Below are positions 34,200-44,173 of a stretch of 64,000 nt of DNA, one piece after another. The position numbers and the translations under genes are program-made. Source of the DNA: Mikania micrantha (taxonomy: Eukaryota; Streptophyta; Magnoliopsida; Asterales; Asteraceae); NCBI GenBank assembly GCA_009363875.1, contig CM018683.1:38151753-38215752 (forward strand), in the 5' to 3' direction. Within the stretch, counting starts at the first letter, position 1. Each line of letters starts with the position of its first letter. The notes beneath the pieces are model-generated. The model had not been told where the DNA came from, made no database searches, and was given only the letters and a program-made list of their open reading frames with translations.

Positions 34200-36830
34200 G
34201 TCTTATTTTATTCTTATTTTTAGAAGAAAAGAGGAGATATTTGTTTGTTTTGCTGAGTATTATTCATCAATTTCTGCATCATCAGTATCAGCTGTTGCTG
34301 ATTTTGATGCAAGATATTGATTTGTGAGTCCACAGAAGGAGGGTTCACATCAGTAGGAGAATGGACAGCAGGAGTTACCATGGGATAAAAGGGTGGTGTT
34401 CCAAGGATAGATGGTCCGGGAGAAGCAGATGGAAGAGAAGACAAGTGAAGAGATGGACGGGAGTTAGATCTTATTGAACTGCTAGTTAAAGATTTATTGG
34501 CCTTCTTTGATTTCTTCAGCTTATTAGGGAGGTTCCCTTTAGATGAAGAAACATGTTTAGCTTTAAATCTTTTAGCATTCAGTTTATCTCTAGATTTCTC
34601 CAAAGAAGTTTTTGTCCAACAGTTTTCAGTAGTGTGATTGTCTACTTGAAACATTTAGATAAGCAGGAGATAGAGAGGAATAGTTAGGAATGAAACGCTT
34701 ATTTGCCTTCATTATTGGATTGGGTGGATGAGGATGAGAAGGAGGGAATCTGATGTCAACCATGGGCCTCTTTCCTTTGTCAAGGCGGGCAACATGACTA
34801 TCAGAGGTTTCAAGAAGAATTGTACTTCGAGTAGAGCTCATGGTTGGAGCAATCTCAGTTTGTTCAGAAGAATTATTGTTGTGATCACTTTCCAAGTGTG
34901 TTTCCTCCAGTTTTTCAAATTTTTCAGTGGGATAAACAAACGTAGGAAACTGCCTAGGTTGGTACACTCTTGGAGGTGTGATTTTTATGGACGGAATTTC
35001 ATCCGGAAGAAAGGTTGGAGAGATAGGTTTAGAATCAGTCTCATTTATTTCATTGTCAATCGGGGTATAGTCCTCTGGAGGACTAGTATGATTATACCTG
35101 ATTCCAAATTTGGTCCTGCTGTGAACTTGCTTACTTAAAAGCATTTTGAACCCTTTGCAGGATTCAACCCACTTGTCACAGATGACTTTGGTCTGAGACA
35201 GTTCGTCTCTACAAGATGCATATTTTTCATTTTGCAAATCAAATAGAGCTTGTAGGTTGGATTTTTCAGTCTTTAGGATAGAGATTTGACTATCTTTATT
35301 TTTTTATTAAATTTTCTACTTCAGAATTTTTATTATCAAGCAGTTACTCCAACTCCTGATTTTGTTGTTGAAGCAACATGTTGGCTTTTTTTATTTTTGT
35401 AAAAGCCTCTATGCACGCTTCGATACATAATTTTTCTAGAGTAGAATAAGATACCCGTGCATCAGGAGTATCTGCAGTAGGTTGTTCAGAAGAAGTAGAG
35501 TCGTCACCAACAACCATGAGAGTGAAATCTGTTGGTTCAGAGGTGATGCGGGCATAGGCTGCATCTTCAGGCAAGCTGCTGCAGTCTACGTACTCTTGGG
35601 TGAAAAGAGCCGGTAGACTAGAAGAAGGGGACTAGACAGCAGGGCCTGGTACACTTATTTGAAGAGGGGATGGTGCAACAAATTGAAGGGGTGCAGGAGT
35701 AAGTTGATACATGCTACTATTGGCAGCTTATACAAATTGTACATTGGTAGGAGGAGGAGTCTGTACAATGTGTGCTGACTCTTGAGAATTGTTGTGCCTT
35801 CTGAAAGATGAGGAAGAAGAAGAAAAAGGTGCGGAAGAAGTATATGATTGTGAGTTAGGGAAAGTCACATACGGTGAAGAATTTGAGTTGGGAGCATTTT
35901 TTCATTCCCTGGCAAAGTGTCCAGTGCCATGACATCTATAGCACTGGACCTTAGCCTTATTTGGGTCGAACCTGGTTTTCCCATGAATACCAAGAAATTT
36001 CCTTCCGGTCCTTTTGTAGAACTTATTCGTTCTTATGCTCAAGAGGGCCAGTTGGTGAAGAATGTCCATCTCCTCCAAGTCATCACTTGGAACTTGATGG
36101 AGATCATCCATTATAGAGCACAGATGATCAGAAATAGGAGAATGGTCATCACAAGAAAAAGAAGAAGTGATGCCAGTAGTTATGTCTATGTATTCATCAT
36201 AACCCAGATCATTTGTCTCAGAGTTATGACTGAGAAGAGTTATGTTCCCTTGAACATACTCTTCAGTTGATTTACCAAACTTTATTAGTTTTCGTTTCTG
36301 GTCAACCTCTCGCTCAAATGTGGGTAAGTGAGAGTTTGCCAGAGTCTGGAGAAGATCTCATGACAATGGAATAAGTTTCCCATTTTTAGGCAGAGATCTC
36401 AAGAAGCGATTCAGAACAAAGACAGGGTGTACACTTGACCAGCTAGTTTTAATTCACTTAAGAGAGAAGTGAATCATTCAAACTGCTGAGTCAGTGACTC
36501 ATTATCTAGTTGGGAAAATGTCTCGTATTGTTGAGCTAATATCTCCCTGGTATTATCCACAACATCTTCAGTACCACCGAATTGTTCTTTTAGAGCATCC
36601 CACAAGTCTTTAGCAGACTTGTGGTGAAGAAGACCATTAGGAAGGGTCATAGCCAGTTGAGCATGTGCCTTTGCATTAAGCTCTAACTTCTGGTAGTCTT
36701 CTTCGGTGTAATTCTGAGGATCTTTCGGGACATTGTCTCCAGTCTCCATGTCCAGGACCGTTGTTTTATGCGGTCCGAACATGATAGACTTCCAACCTCC
36801 TGTATGATTATTTTACAGGAAGTGTAACAT
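34200..36830 (-). pseudogene. Copia-4 gag, broken
   Basis: The capsid region is seen at 36830-36474 (GGWKSIMFGP, KDLWDALKEQFGG, NESLTQQFE). A CCHC knuckle (CYRCHGTGHFARE) lies near 35945-35905 after the KFLGIHGKTRF segment; the final Cys position is followed by a stop. A coiled-coil-like part is at 35574-35340. The Ser/Pro-rich linker (35237-34626) and a piece with basic KSKKANKS-type sequence (34654-34220) complete it. Frames change at least four times, and a TAA interrupts near the start. The second zinc knuckle is degraded (34654: DNHTTENCW). No clear start codon is preserved. Confidence 0.75.
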
Positions 36831-37142
36831 CCGTCTCTGCCAAATGTTATATTAGTGCCTAAACAAGATTGGTGGCTTTGTGGCAGAACCGGTGTTCTGA
36901 GGGTCTAGGGTGAATTTCTCTGCCATTGGTTTACAAACAATTATGTACAAATCAACTAGCGATAAGTTCTCAAAGTGATTTGTTAGAATGATTTTTGAAC
37001 ACAGTTTAGTTCAAAAACCAAACTCCTACAGATTTAAAGAAAATAGAAAGACAGAAGAGACAGAGCGCTGAAAACTAAACAACAAGATATTAGTGAGAGC
37101 TTTGAGTTTAGTCTTGATTGTTAAACCAAGACTAAGGACAAG

Positions 37143-37154
37143 TCTCTGATACCA
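37143..37154 (-). other. Primer binding site of Copia-4
   Basis: The minus strand reads TGGTATCAGAGA two bases from the LTR end, matching the initiator-Met tRNA 3' end except at the last base. Confidence 0.8.
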
Positions 37155-37156
37155 AT

Positions 37157-37418
37157 TGTTGAACTACAAAAACCTCTAGGAGTAGTTGTTTCACCAGGAA
37201 CAGGGCTTTAGACACTTAGTCAAAGCTTTAGTTTTAGCTCCCTCAAAAGTTTTGCACAAGGTTATTTTCGTTGTTTAGTATTCTTGCTTAGAAAGAGAGA
37301 AGAGAACAAATAATAAGACAAATAGCTGACATTGTTACAGACACTGAAACAACAGACTAGTATAAATACTAAGTCAACAACAATGGAAACAAGAGTCTTC
37401 AGGAGTCTTCAGGTCTTC
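37157..37418 (-). repeat. 5' LTR of Copia-4, first part, split by Gypsy-2
   Basis: The plus strand begins TGTTGAACTAC and runs to TCTTC (37414-37418), where Gypsy-2 starts. The corresponding left LTR continues with CGAGGTTG after the same TCTTC, showing that Gypsy-2 interrupted it. TCTTC is the expected 5-bp target duplication. Confidence 0.85.
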
Positions 37419-37663
37419 TGTAACATTTGTACATTTAGTCATGGTAGTTGTAAACAGTGTTAGAACAAATGTGTTTTCATATCAAATCAGTCAATGTGAT
37501 TCATGTGTTCATTATGTGCTTGTGTGTTAGGATCTTTATTATTTAGGAACCAGTATGTATTATTTATTTACAGTCAAGTTCGCTAGGAAAGAACAGTATC
37601 GTATTATATCGAAACAGTGGTGGGACGCGTCAGGTACGGCAGGTAGCTGGAATCTGGGGTATG
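37419..37663 (+). repeat. Gypsy-2 5' LTR, first 245 bp
   Basis: It starts TGTAACATTTG and matches 59794-60036 of the 3' LTR. It ends with GTATG (37659-37663), the target site duplicated by Copia-3. Confidence 0.93.
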
Positions 37664-38302
37664 TGTAGGACCAAGATTGATCTCGGAAACAGTACGAAAT
37701 CAAGAGAAATCTGCTCTACAGCCTCTGGAATAGTGTGGAATCCTATTCCAGGGTTTTCCAATCGAAACCAACAGCAACTGTGGTGATTCGAAGGTAAGAG
37801 ATGAACGTTTGAGTGAGAATCGAACACCACGAGCTATGAATCGAACTTGGACAGCAAGAAACTCTCAAATCTTCAGGGGTTTGACACTGGAGCACACAGG
37901 GAAGAATGAGGGTTCTCAGAAATTAGGGTTGAAATGATTTTGGACTTATATATATATAGGCAGTAGACATTCGGCGGAATGAGTGGCCGAAACAACTCAT
38001 TCGGCGAATGACTCTGTCGAATAGGTAATTCAGTCGAATGAGTCATTCGGCGAATGACTCATTCGCTGACTATAGTCATACTCTAGTCACATTCGGCGAA
38101 TGCCTTCATACGCTAGAGTCATTCGGCCGAAGGAACAATACTCATACTCACTTGATAATAAACCAAATCAACCAATCATATAATCAAATAACTAAAACAT
38201 AAACATTAAGAACAATATAGAAAGACAACTTCCATTAATATAACTTGAACTTTACATGATGAATAATACAAAATTGAACTAGGGACATTAAGTGCATCTA
38301 CA
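37664..38302 (-). repeat. 3' LTR of Copia-3 (639 bp)
   Basis: Full-length LTR. On the minus strand, near-palindromes CATTCG/CGAATG (about 38130-37970) are followed directly by a TATATATATATA box (about 37962-37945). The Gypsy-2 target GTATG precedes it. Confidence 0.95.
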
Positions 38303-38316
38303 AACTCCCCCTTGGA
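38303..38316 (-). other. Polypurine tract of Copia-3
   Basis: The minus strand reads CCAAGGGGGAGTT directly before the LTR start TGTAGATGCAC. Confidence 0.87.
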
Positions 38317-38427
38317 CCTAGTTCAGCTCTTGGAAGTGTCTTTCTTGAAATATTTCTTAGAAATCGCTTTCCAGTCAGCTCCAGCATGAACCTTTAAGCA
38401 TATGCAGATTCGGATCACTCTCATGAA

Positions 38428-39903
38428 CTAAAGTGCATGTTCCATATCCTGTACGTCGAAGAAAATCTGATGACGATACAGTGCTATAACATCTTTGTGG
38501 GACAAGTTGGTCAACCACATAGGCTCAAAAATCCTCACAGTCTCCCATTTCTTGTCCTTGCATAGAACAATCACTGCTTCTCCAGTACGACCGTCATAAT
38601 ACCACCATCGGAAGCCTTCCATAAAATCTTGACGCATCTTCCGTAAAGGAATCTTCTTCAAGACTTTAGGAGGAAGCCACTTCAGGATAACTTTATGTTT
38701 CCGGGTGTCTCCATCAATCTTTGGAAGATAGTAACGTTCAGGCTGTTGAGGTTGGAAGTTCACCCACCGCTTTCGGTACTCGTACTGGATCTGTCGAGAG
38801 AACCAAGCAGACATCCCCAAATCTTCACTGTGTAGCATCTTTAGACGTGCTAATTGATTCACTTCAAAGCTTGGCAACGTCTTAAAGTCATGGGGATGCT
38901 TGAAGTAATCTATTCCTCTCTCTCTTTTCACTGCATAACATCCAAGGTAGTGGAAGTATGCCCAGCTAAGAATTTGACCTCCAGCCTTATAGCCTTTGGT
39001 CCTGTAAACCTTCTTGTGAGTAGCTGGCATCTTCTCCGTACTCTGTTTCTTCAGGACCTCCCAATAGGCCGCCCACTCTTCTTTTCTTTTCTTCTGATCA
39101 TCGGCTTCAGACTTGCTTGCTTCAACTTGTTCTTCTAGGTATCTGACCAGAAGATCCTCTGTGGCTTGATCAAACTGGTCAGTAAATGTAGGCAGCTCAT
39201 CCTCAGCCGATGTATACTTTGGATACTCCTCATCTGTAATATCCTCTAAAATAACCTCATCAATGTCATCAAAAGGTTCCGGATCAGGCTCATCAAAAAC
39301 AGGAACAGAGGTATCGTCAGTGATAACCTCATCAGGATTTAACCTGAATAGCTCAGCTATTTGTTCCTTAGTAAGGCAGTGAATGATCTCTCCCTCCTCC
39401 TCGTTGTAACTAACTGGGTGCTGTATAATGCCTTGAGCGTCTAGAATCATAGTGAGAGTCTCGTCCAGCTGACGTCTCACAGGCACAGCTTCTACTTCCT
39501 CAGTTGCTTCAGGTTCAGCTGTCTTTGAGGGAGACGAAGGAGGAGGAGCCTGTTTCTTCTTATCATTAGCCTTCTTGGACCGGATCTCCGATGTAGAAGG
39601 GGCTTGATCATCATCGTCATCATCATCATCAGTGCTAGATGAATCAGAAGGCCCACTCCCAGATCCGTCCTTATCCTCATCACCAGACTCATCATCTTTG
39701 TCTGAGTCTTCATAATCTACCTGTTCCTCCTCAGACTCTTCTTCTTCTTCATCTTCCTCCTTGTCTGATTCATCGGAACGAGCAGGATAGCCTTTAATCC
39801 TGGGAGTACTATCCTTGAGACTGTCAATCTGATCTGCTAGTCTAGCATTCCCAGTTTCCAAGGATAGTATCCGATCTCTGAAATCAGTGACAGTTAATGC
39901 CAA
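38428..39903 (-). CDS. Copia-3 3' ORF, C-terminal part (coiled coil and end domain)
   Basis: An open frame of about 490 codons, cut from the upstream part by a TAG at 39933-39931 where Copia-2 has a Leu codon. The first listed residue is not a true start. It begins in the coiled coil (SLETGNARLADQIDSL) and has a long Asp/Glu-rich stretch with a (D)n run. A conserved LDETLTMILDAQGIIQ block follows, then the charged helix KRKEEWAAYWEVLKK and the C-terminal domain WWYYDGRTGEAV and FEPMWLTNLSHKD. It ends near the polypurine tract at DMEHAL, about 40 codons shorter than Copia-2. No membrane segment or signal peptide. Function unknown. Confidence 0.7.
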   Translation of the reverse strand: MALTVTDFRDRILSLETGNARLADQIDSLKDSTPRIKGYPARSDESDKEEDEEEEESEEEQVDYEDSDKDDESGDEDKDGSGSGPSDSSSTDDDDDDDDQAPSTSEIRSKKANDKKKQAPPPSSPSKTAEPEATEEVEAVPVRRQLDETLTMILDAQGIIQHPVSYNEEEGEIIHCLTKEQIAELFRLNPDEVITDDTSVPVFDEPDPEPFDDIDEVILEDITDEEYPKYTSAEDELPTFTDQFDQATEDLLVRYLEEQVEASKSEADDQKKRKEEWAAYWEVLKKQSTEKMPATHKKVYRTKGYKAGGQILSWAYFHYLGCYAVKRERGIDYFKHPHDFKTLPSFEVNQLARLKMLHSEDLGMSAWFSRQIQYEYRKRWVNFQPQQPERYYLPKIDGDTRKHKVILKWLPPKVLKKIPLRKMRQDFMEGFRWWYYDGRTGEAVIVLCKDKKWETVRIFEPMWLTNLSHKDVIALYRHQIFFDVQDMEHAL

Positions 39904-39933
39904 TTGATGATGTTCGTCAATATATGTCAGCAG

Positions 39934-40532
39934 CTACTGCTCCTGTTGACCAGAACGAGCACGGAGATCAGCCCTCTGTTCAGCAGCCTGAAGAAGCAGA
40001 GTATCCTGCTCTTCTACCCTCTTGGTGAGCTGGGCAATGACTAACTCTTGCTCTTTGTTCTTCTTTTCCTGCTCTAGGCTCCTCTCCATCAATCGAAGTA
40101 CCATACTGTTCAGTGTGCTCAACTGATCAAACACTGAAACAGTAGGTATAGACATATCAGCCCGTGAGATTGAGGCACCAGCAGATGCATCAGTAAAAAT
40201 AGGGGCTTGAGACACAGAGGTGGTCAGAGGGGCAGAAGTGGCATGAACATGAGTTGCCCTTGACCTGGTCAGTGAAGAAACTGAAACAGCTGCTACTGAT
40301 GTAACAGAAGTTGTAGCAGCTGCTGTCAGTTCTGACCTTCTCTGAAACGAGAACCTCGACCTCTTTCCTCTCCCTGCTCTAGAGGATGAAGGCTGAGAAG
40401 CTGCAGCAGATATCATCACAGTAACAGGTGCAGAAGACCGGTAATAATCTCGGTGTAGTGCTTGGCGTTCGGAGTGTCGAGATCCAAGCGTGCACAAATG
40501 TTGTTCTTCGTCACAGATTCGAATCCAGCCAT
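39934..40532 (-). pseudogene. Copia-3 3' ORF start, internally deleted
   Basis: The ATG at 40532 opens MAGFESVTKNN as in Copia-2, but after about 33 codons (near 40437) the sequence jumps to the Ser/Ala-rich linker, which is about 1 kb downstream in Copia-2. The conserved N-terminal domain is therefore deleted, and the join also changes frame. From about 40430 to 39934 the linker frame is open (KRSRFSFQRRSEL, SLTRSRATHV) and enters the coiled coil. This copy cannot make the full 3' ORF protein. Confidence 0.75.
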
Positions 40533-40533
40533 T

Positions 40534-40559
40534 CTGAAAATCAAATAAAAACATGTTAG
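40534..40559 (-). promoter_or_regulatory. Branch-point and splice-acceptor-like signal before the 3' ORF (Copia-3)
   Basis: The minus strand has CTAAC (40559-40555), a T-rich tract, and CAG (40536-40534), one base before the ATG at 40532. This is the best-formed of the three examples, with TTTGATTTTCAG as the acceptor. Confidence 0.55.
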
Positions 40560-42551
40560 AGCCATTCAGATAACTTGAAAAGTTGAAATCAGATAAAATT
40601 CAGAACTTAGAAACAATTCTGACTGATTGGCTGAATGACATTTAATTTGGCGAATGAACACATTCGCTGAATGAGTCATTCTCCGAATGAACTCTGTTTG
40701 GCGAATAGAACACATTCGCCGAATGACAGTGAAAGAATGAGTCATTCGTCGAATGAGTTTCATTCGCCAAATGAGTTTCATTCGCCGAATGGCGTCATTC
40801 GGCTGAATTTGAAATTTAAACCCTTGATTATCAAAAATTCAAATCAGTCAATAAAACTCATATATCCATGTTTAAAAACAGCCGATTAACAAGTTTAACA
40901 CATGCCCAATTTCGGTTTAAGTCTTTTTTGACCATTTATTTTAAGGGCGAATCAAGAAACCCTAAAACCCTAAGATATGATCTGATTTCAATGATTTCAT
41001 GGTTGGAAATTGATGATATTCGTTCCCCAAGTACCTGAAATGATATAGAACAAGATTATTAGAGGCTGGGTGAAGATCAAACACTAGAAAGAGGATCGAA
41101 TGAGAAAGAGTGAGGTTTGGGCGAAAGTCACACACAGTTTAGGCGAAAGAGGATATTTGGTCGAATGAGTTTCATTCGGCCGACAGACTGTATAAATAGC
41201 CTTGCTCATTAGCCGAATGAGACAGGCGAAAGGTCGGATGAAATTCAAACACATTCGCCGAATGTGATTGACGAATGAGACATTCGTCACTACTCATTCG
41301 CCGAATGTGAATGTCGAAAGAGACATTCGACACAACTCATTCTCCGAATGAGACTTACTTTGTATGATTGATTCGGTGGAATGACTCATTCGCAAAATGA
41401 GGTCATTCGGCCGAATGAATTAAGCTCACACCTCATTCGTGCGAATGGGAAATTTTAACACCCAAAACACAAACTTTTTCAATTTTTAACATATTGAACA
41501 TCAAAATTGTGACAATTATGAAGATATGTCTTATGAAAATATGTCTGGTTGGTTCAGGATTCAGATGTGACAGACATCCGAACCTACAAATGATCATCTA
41601 AACTAAAATTGAAAATAGAAAATGTTTTTGTACTTTTCTGAAACAAACTTACAACTGTACAACTAGTAACTAAAGACAAATAAGCACATATTTTTGTGAG
41701 AGATCCACTGATAAAATAACACATATCTCTAATCACATCACATCATCTTCATTGAATGCTTCACTTCAAACACAATTGTATTATGATACGATTACTGATA
41801 CATTTGTCCAGTTTTAAACCATACAATACACAACTACTAAACAAACTTTATGATCACTCATGTTTTCTGATCGAGTTCCCCATTTCATTTCACCATTAAC
41901 GATCAAAATCAGTTTATAACTCATTTCTGCATATCTTAATACCAGTCATCATAAATTCAATAAGATTCCAACATTATTATATTTTTGTATTTTTCTTGTT
42001 CTATCCAAATGGATGGCTTCAGCTAGGTCCGTCCCAGCAATATGGCACATGTATGGAATCGAACTTAATTTGTTTAAGTATTTCTCAAGCTTAATACCAG
42101 CTTGCTTTTATTTTTCTTCAAGCTTAATACCAGCTTGCTTTTGTTTTTCTTCAAGCTTAATACCAGCTTGTTTTTTGTTTTTCTTCAAGCTTAATACCAG
42201 CTTGTTTTTGTTTTTCTTTGTTTTAAACCTCATTTGATTCCATGATGACCGGTGTATGCTTGATTTGAGTCAAAAACTATTTCTCACTTAAATGGTTTAA
42301 TAAAACAGATCCCACTGATCAGACTATCTAAGATATCACAAAGTGTTTATTTATTTTGTATAGTTGGCCTATCAGTACATCCCATCACAATTCTCTTGTG
42401 TTTTCAGCTTATATGTTCACCTCTGCTTCTATGACATGATAGATTAATGTATTACTTTATAAAGAAAGACCATCTCAATTTTTTAATTGTTTTTGTATTT
42501 TTCTATTTTTCAAATGTTTTTGGTTTTTCAATTTTTCAAATGTTTTTGGTT
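40560..42551 (-). other. Pol-3' ORF spacer of Copia-3
   Basis: Non-coding. It has CATTCG/CGAATG near-palindromes at 40620-40800 and 41160-41450, a conserved stretch at 41515-41590, one GGCTTCAGCTAGGTCCGTCC module (42014-42033), and four tandem AAGCTTAATACCAGCTT units at 42086-42205. Short ORFs here come from the repeats. Confidence 0.7.
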
Positions 42552-42574
42552 TTTCAGCTAACAGATATCTCCCC
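42552..42574 (-). other. Internal polypurine-tract-like element (Copia-3)
   Basis: The minus strand reads GGTTTTTAGGGGGAGATATC about 120 bp after the pol stop, 4.2 kb before the real polypurine tract. Conserved in all three copies of this family. Confidence 0.5.
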
Positions 42575-42694
42575 CTAAAAACCTAAAAACAGAAAATCTT
42601 TTTGAGTTTTTGATGAAGAAAATAAACTATACAAGAAAAACTTAAACGCTATAACTAAATAAACAAAATAAAGACTAGCTAAGAAAATTGATGA

Positions 42695-44155
42695 TCATTT
42701 GTTAGATTCAGATGAAGATTGAACTCCATCTTTTTGAAAAACACCATTAGCCGATAACAGATATGAGAATCTGGGTTTATCAAAAGCTTTTGTGAAAAGA
42801 TCGGCTTTCTGATGATCGGTGTGAATTTTAACAACATCGATTAATTTCTTTTCAAAACAATCACGTATGAAGTGATATTTAATGTCGATGTGTTTTGTTT
42901 TGGAGTGCTGAACAGGATTCTTAGTGACAGCTATGGCAGCAGTATTATCAACATATATAGGAATGTTAGAAAAATGTAACCCATAGTCCCTGAGTTGCTG
43001 TTGAATCCAGATGATTTGAGAACAGCAACTAGCAGCAGCAATGTATTCAGCTTCACAGGTTGAAGTAGACATCGACGTCTGCTTCTTGCACTGCCAGGTA
43101 ACTAAACGGTTTACAAAGAACTGACATCCTGCAGATGTTGATTTGAAATCTCTCTTGCATCCACCATAATCTGAGTCACTATATGCAGTAAGCTCAAAGT
43201 TATCATCATTAGGATACCATAAGCCAAGATCCGGTGTACCCTTCAGATAACGCATAATCCATTTGACAGCAATGAGATGGGATACTCTTGGTTTCGACTG
43301 ATAACGTGCACATAAGCACGTAGCAAACATGATGTCTGGCCGAGAAGCAGTGAGATACATAAGAGACCCGATCATTCCTCGGTACAGAGTGGCATCAATT
43401 AACTCCCCCTTCTCATCTGGTGTAATCCCGTGATTGACAGCCAGTGGGGTACCAGCAGGCTTTGCATCAGACATACTGAACCGGCTCAGAATGTCACCAA
43501 CGTATTTGGTTTGATGAATGAAAATCCCTGCCTCAGACTGATCCACCTGCAAACCAAAGAAAAATTTCATCTCTCCCATTGAACTCATTTCAAATTTCTC
43601 TTTCATAACGTTCTCGAAATCCTTGCACAGACTATCATTTGTGGAACCAAAGATTATGTCGTCCACATAAACTTGCACCAAGAGAAAATCACCATCCTTT
43701 TCACGAATGAATAATGTGCAGTCAATGACACCTCTTCTGAATCCGTTGTTCAGAAGGTGAGTAGAAAGTGTCTCATACCACGCTCGTGGAGCCTGATGCA
43801 ATCCATATAAGGCCTTATTTAGCTTGTAGACTTGGTCTCGATGTAATGGATCTTCAAACCCGGGAGGTTGACTGACATATACTGTCTCACTGATCACACC
43901 GTAAAGGAATGCACTCTTGACATCCATTTGATAAACCTTAAACTTCTTAAAGGATGCATATGCCAAGAAGATACGAATTGCTTCGAGTCGAGCAACCGGT
44001 GCAAACACTTCATTGTAGTCCAAACCCTCTATCTGTCGGAATCCTTGAACCACCAGACGTGCCTTGTTTCTCACAATGATCCCATGATCATCTTTCTTAC
44101 AACGAAGAACCCATCTAGTGCCAATAACTTTTGCACCTTTGGGTTTGTCAACCAA
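42695..44155 (-). CDS. Copia-3 reverse transcriptase-RNase H
   Basis: An open frame of 486 codons encoding Ty1/copia RT (RVT_2 type) and RNase H. RT begins at MVDKPKGAKVIGTRWVLRCKK, a continuation of the integrase frame rather than a true start. The catalytic YVDDIIFGS lies about 165 codons in, LMYLTASRPDIMFATCLCA follows, and RNase H shows SDSDYGGCKRDFKS, CEAEYIAAASC, SKTKHIDIKYHF and KADLFTKA. It ends SESNK then TGA. The frame upstream is cut by one TAA near 44172 (a Lys codon in the other copies); otherwise this enzyme is intact, with all active-site residues visible. It would make the element cDNA. Confidence 0.92.
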   Translation of the reverse strand: MVDKPKGAKVIGTRWVLRCKKDDHGIIVRNKARLVVQGFRQIEGLDYNEVFAPVARLEAIRIFLAYASFKKFKVYQMDVKSAFLYGVISETVYVSQPPGFEDPLHRDQVYKLNKALYGLHQAPRAWYETLSTHLLNNGFRRGVIDCTLFIREKDGDFLLVQVYVDDIIFGSTNDSLCKDFENVMKEKFEMSSMGEMKFFFGLQVDQSEAGIFIHQTKYVGDILSRFSMSDAKPAGTPLAVNHGITPDEKGELIDATLYRGMIGSLMYLTASRPDIMFATCLCARYQSKPRVSHLIAVKWIMRYLKGTPDLGLWYPNDDNFELTAYSDSDYGGCKRDFKSTSAGCQFFVNRLVTWQCKKQTSMSTSTCEAEYIAAASCCSQIIWIQQQLRDYGLHFSNIPIYVDNTAAIAVTKNPVQHSKTKHIDIKYHFIRDCFEKKLIDVVKIHTDHQKADLFTKAFDKPRFSYLLSANGVFQKDGVQSSSESNK

Positions 44156-44173
44156 TTGCCAAACACCTAATTT

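Larger units (their letters stand above)
25905..37418 (-). mobile_element. Copia-4, second Sirevirus-like family, interrupted by Gypsy-2
   Basis: In element order: 5' LTR start (37418-37157, the rest beyond Gypsy-2 and out of the window), primer binding site (37154-37143), gag (about 36830-34220), protease-integrase (34129-32510), RT-RNase H (32506-30854), spacer (30853-29826), 3' ORF (29825-26429), polypurine tract and shortened 3' LTR (26357-25905). The layout is the same as Copia-1 to -3, but the LTRs, motif arrays and protein sequences differ clearly, so it is another family. All coding parts carry stops and frameshifts; it is old. Confidence 0.85.
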
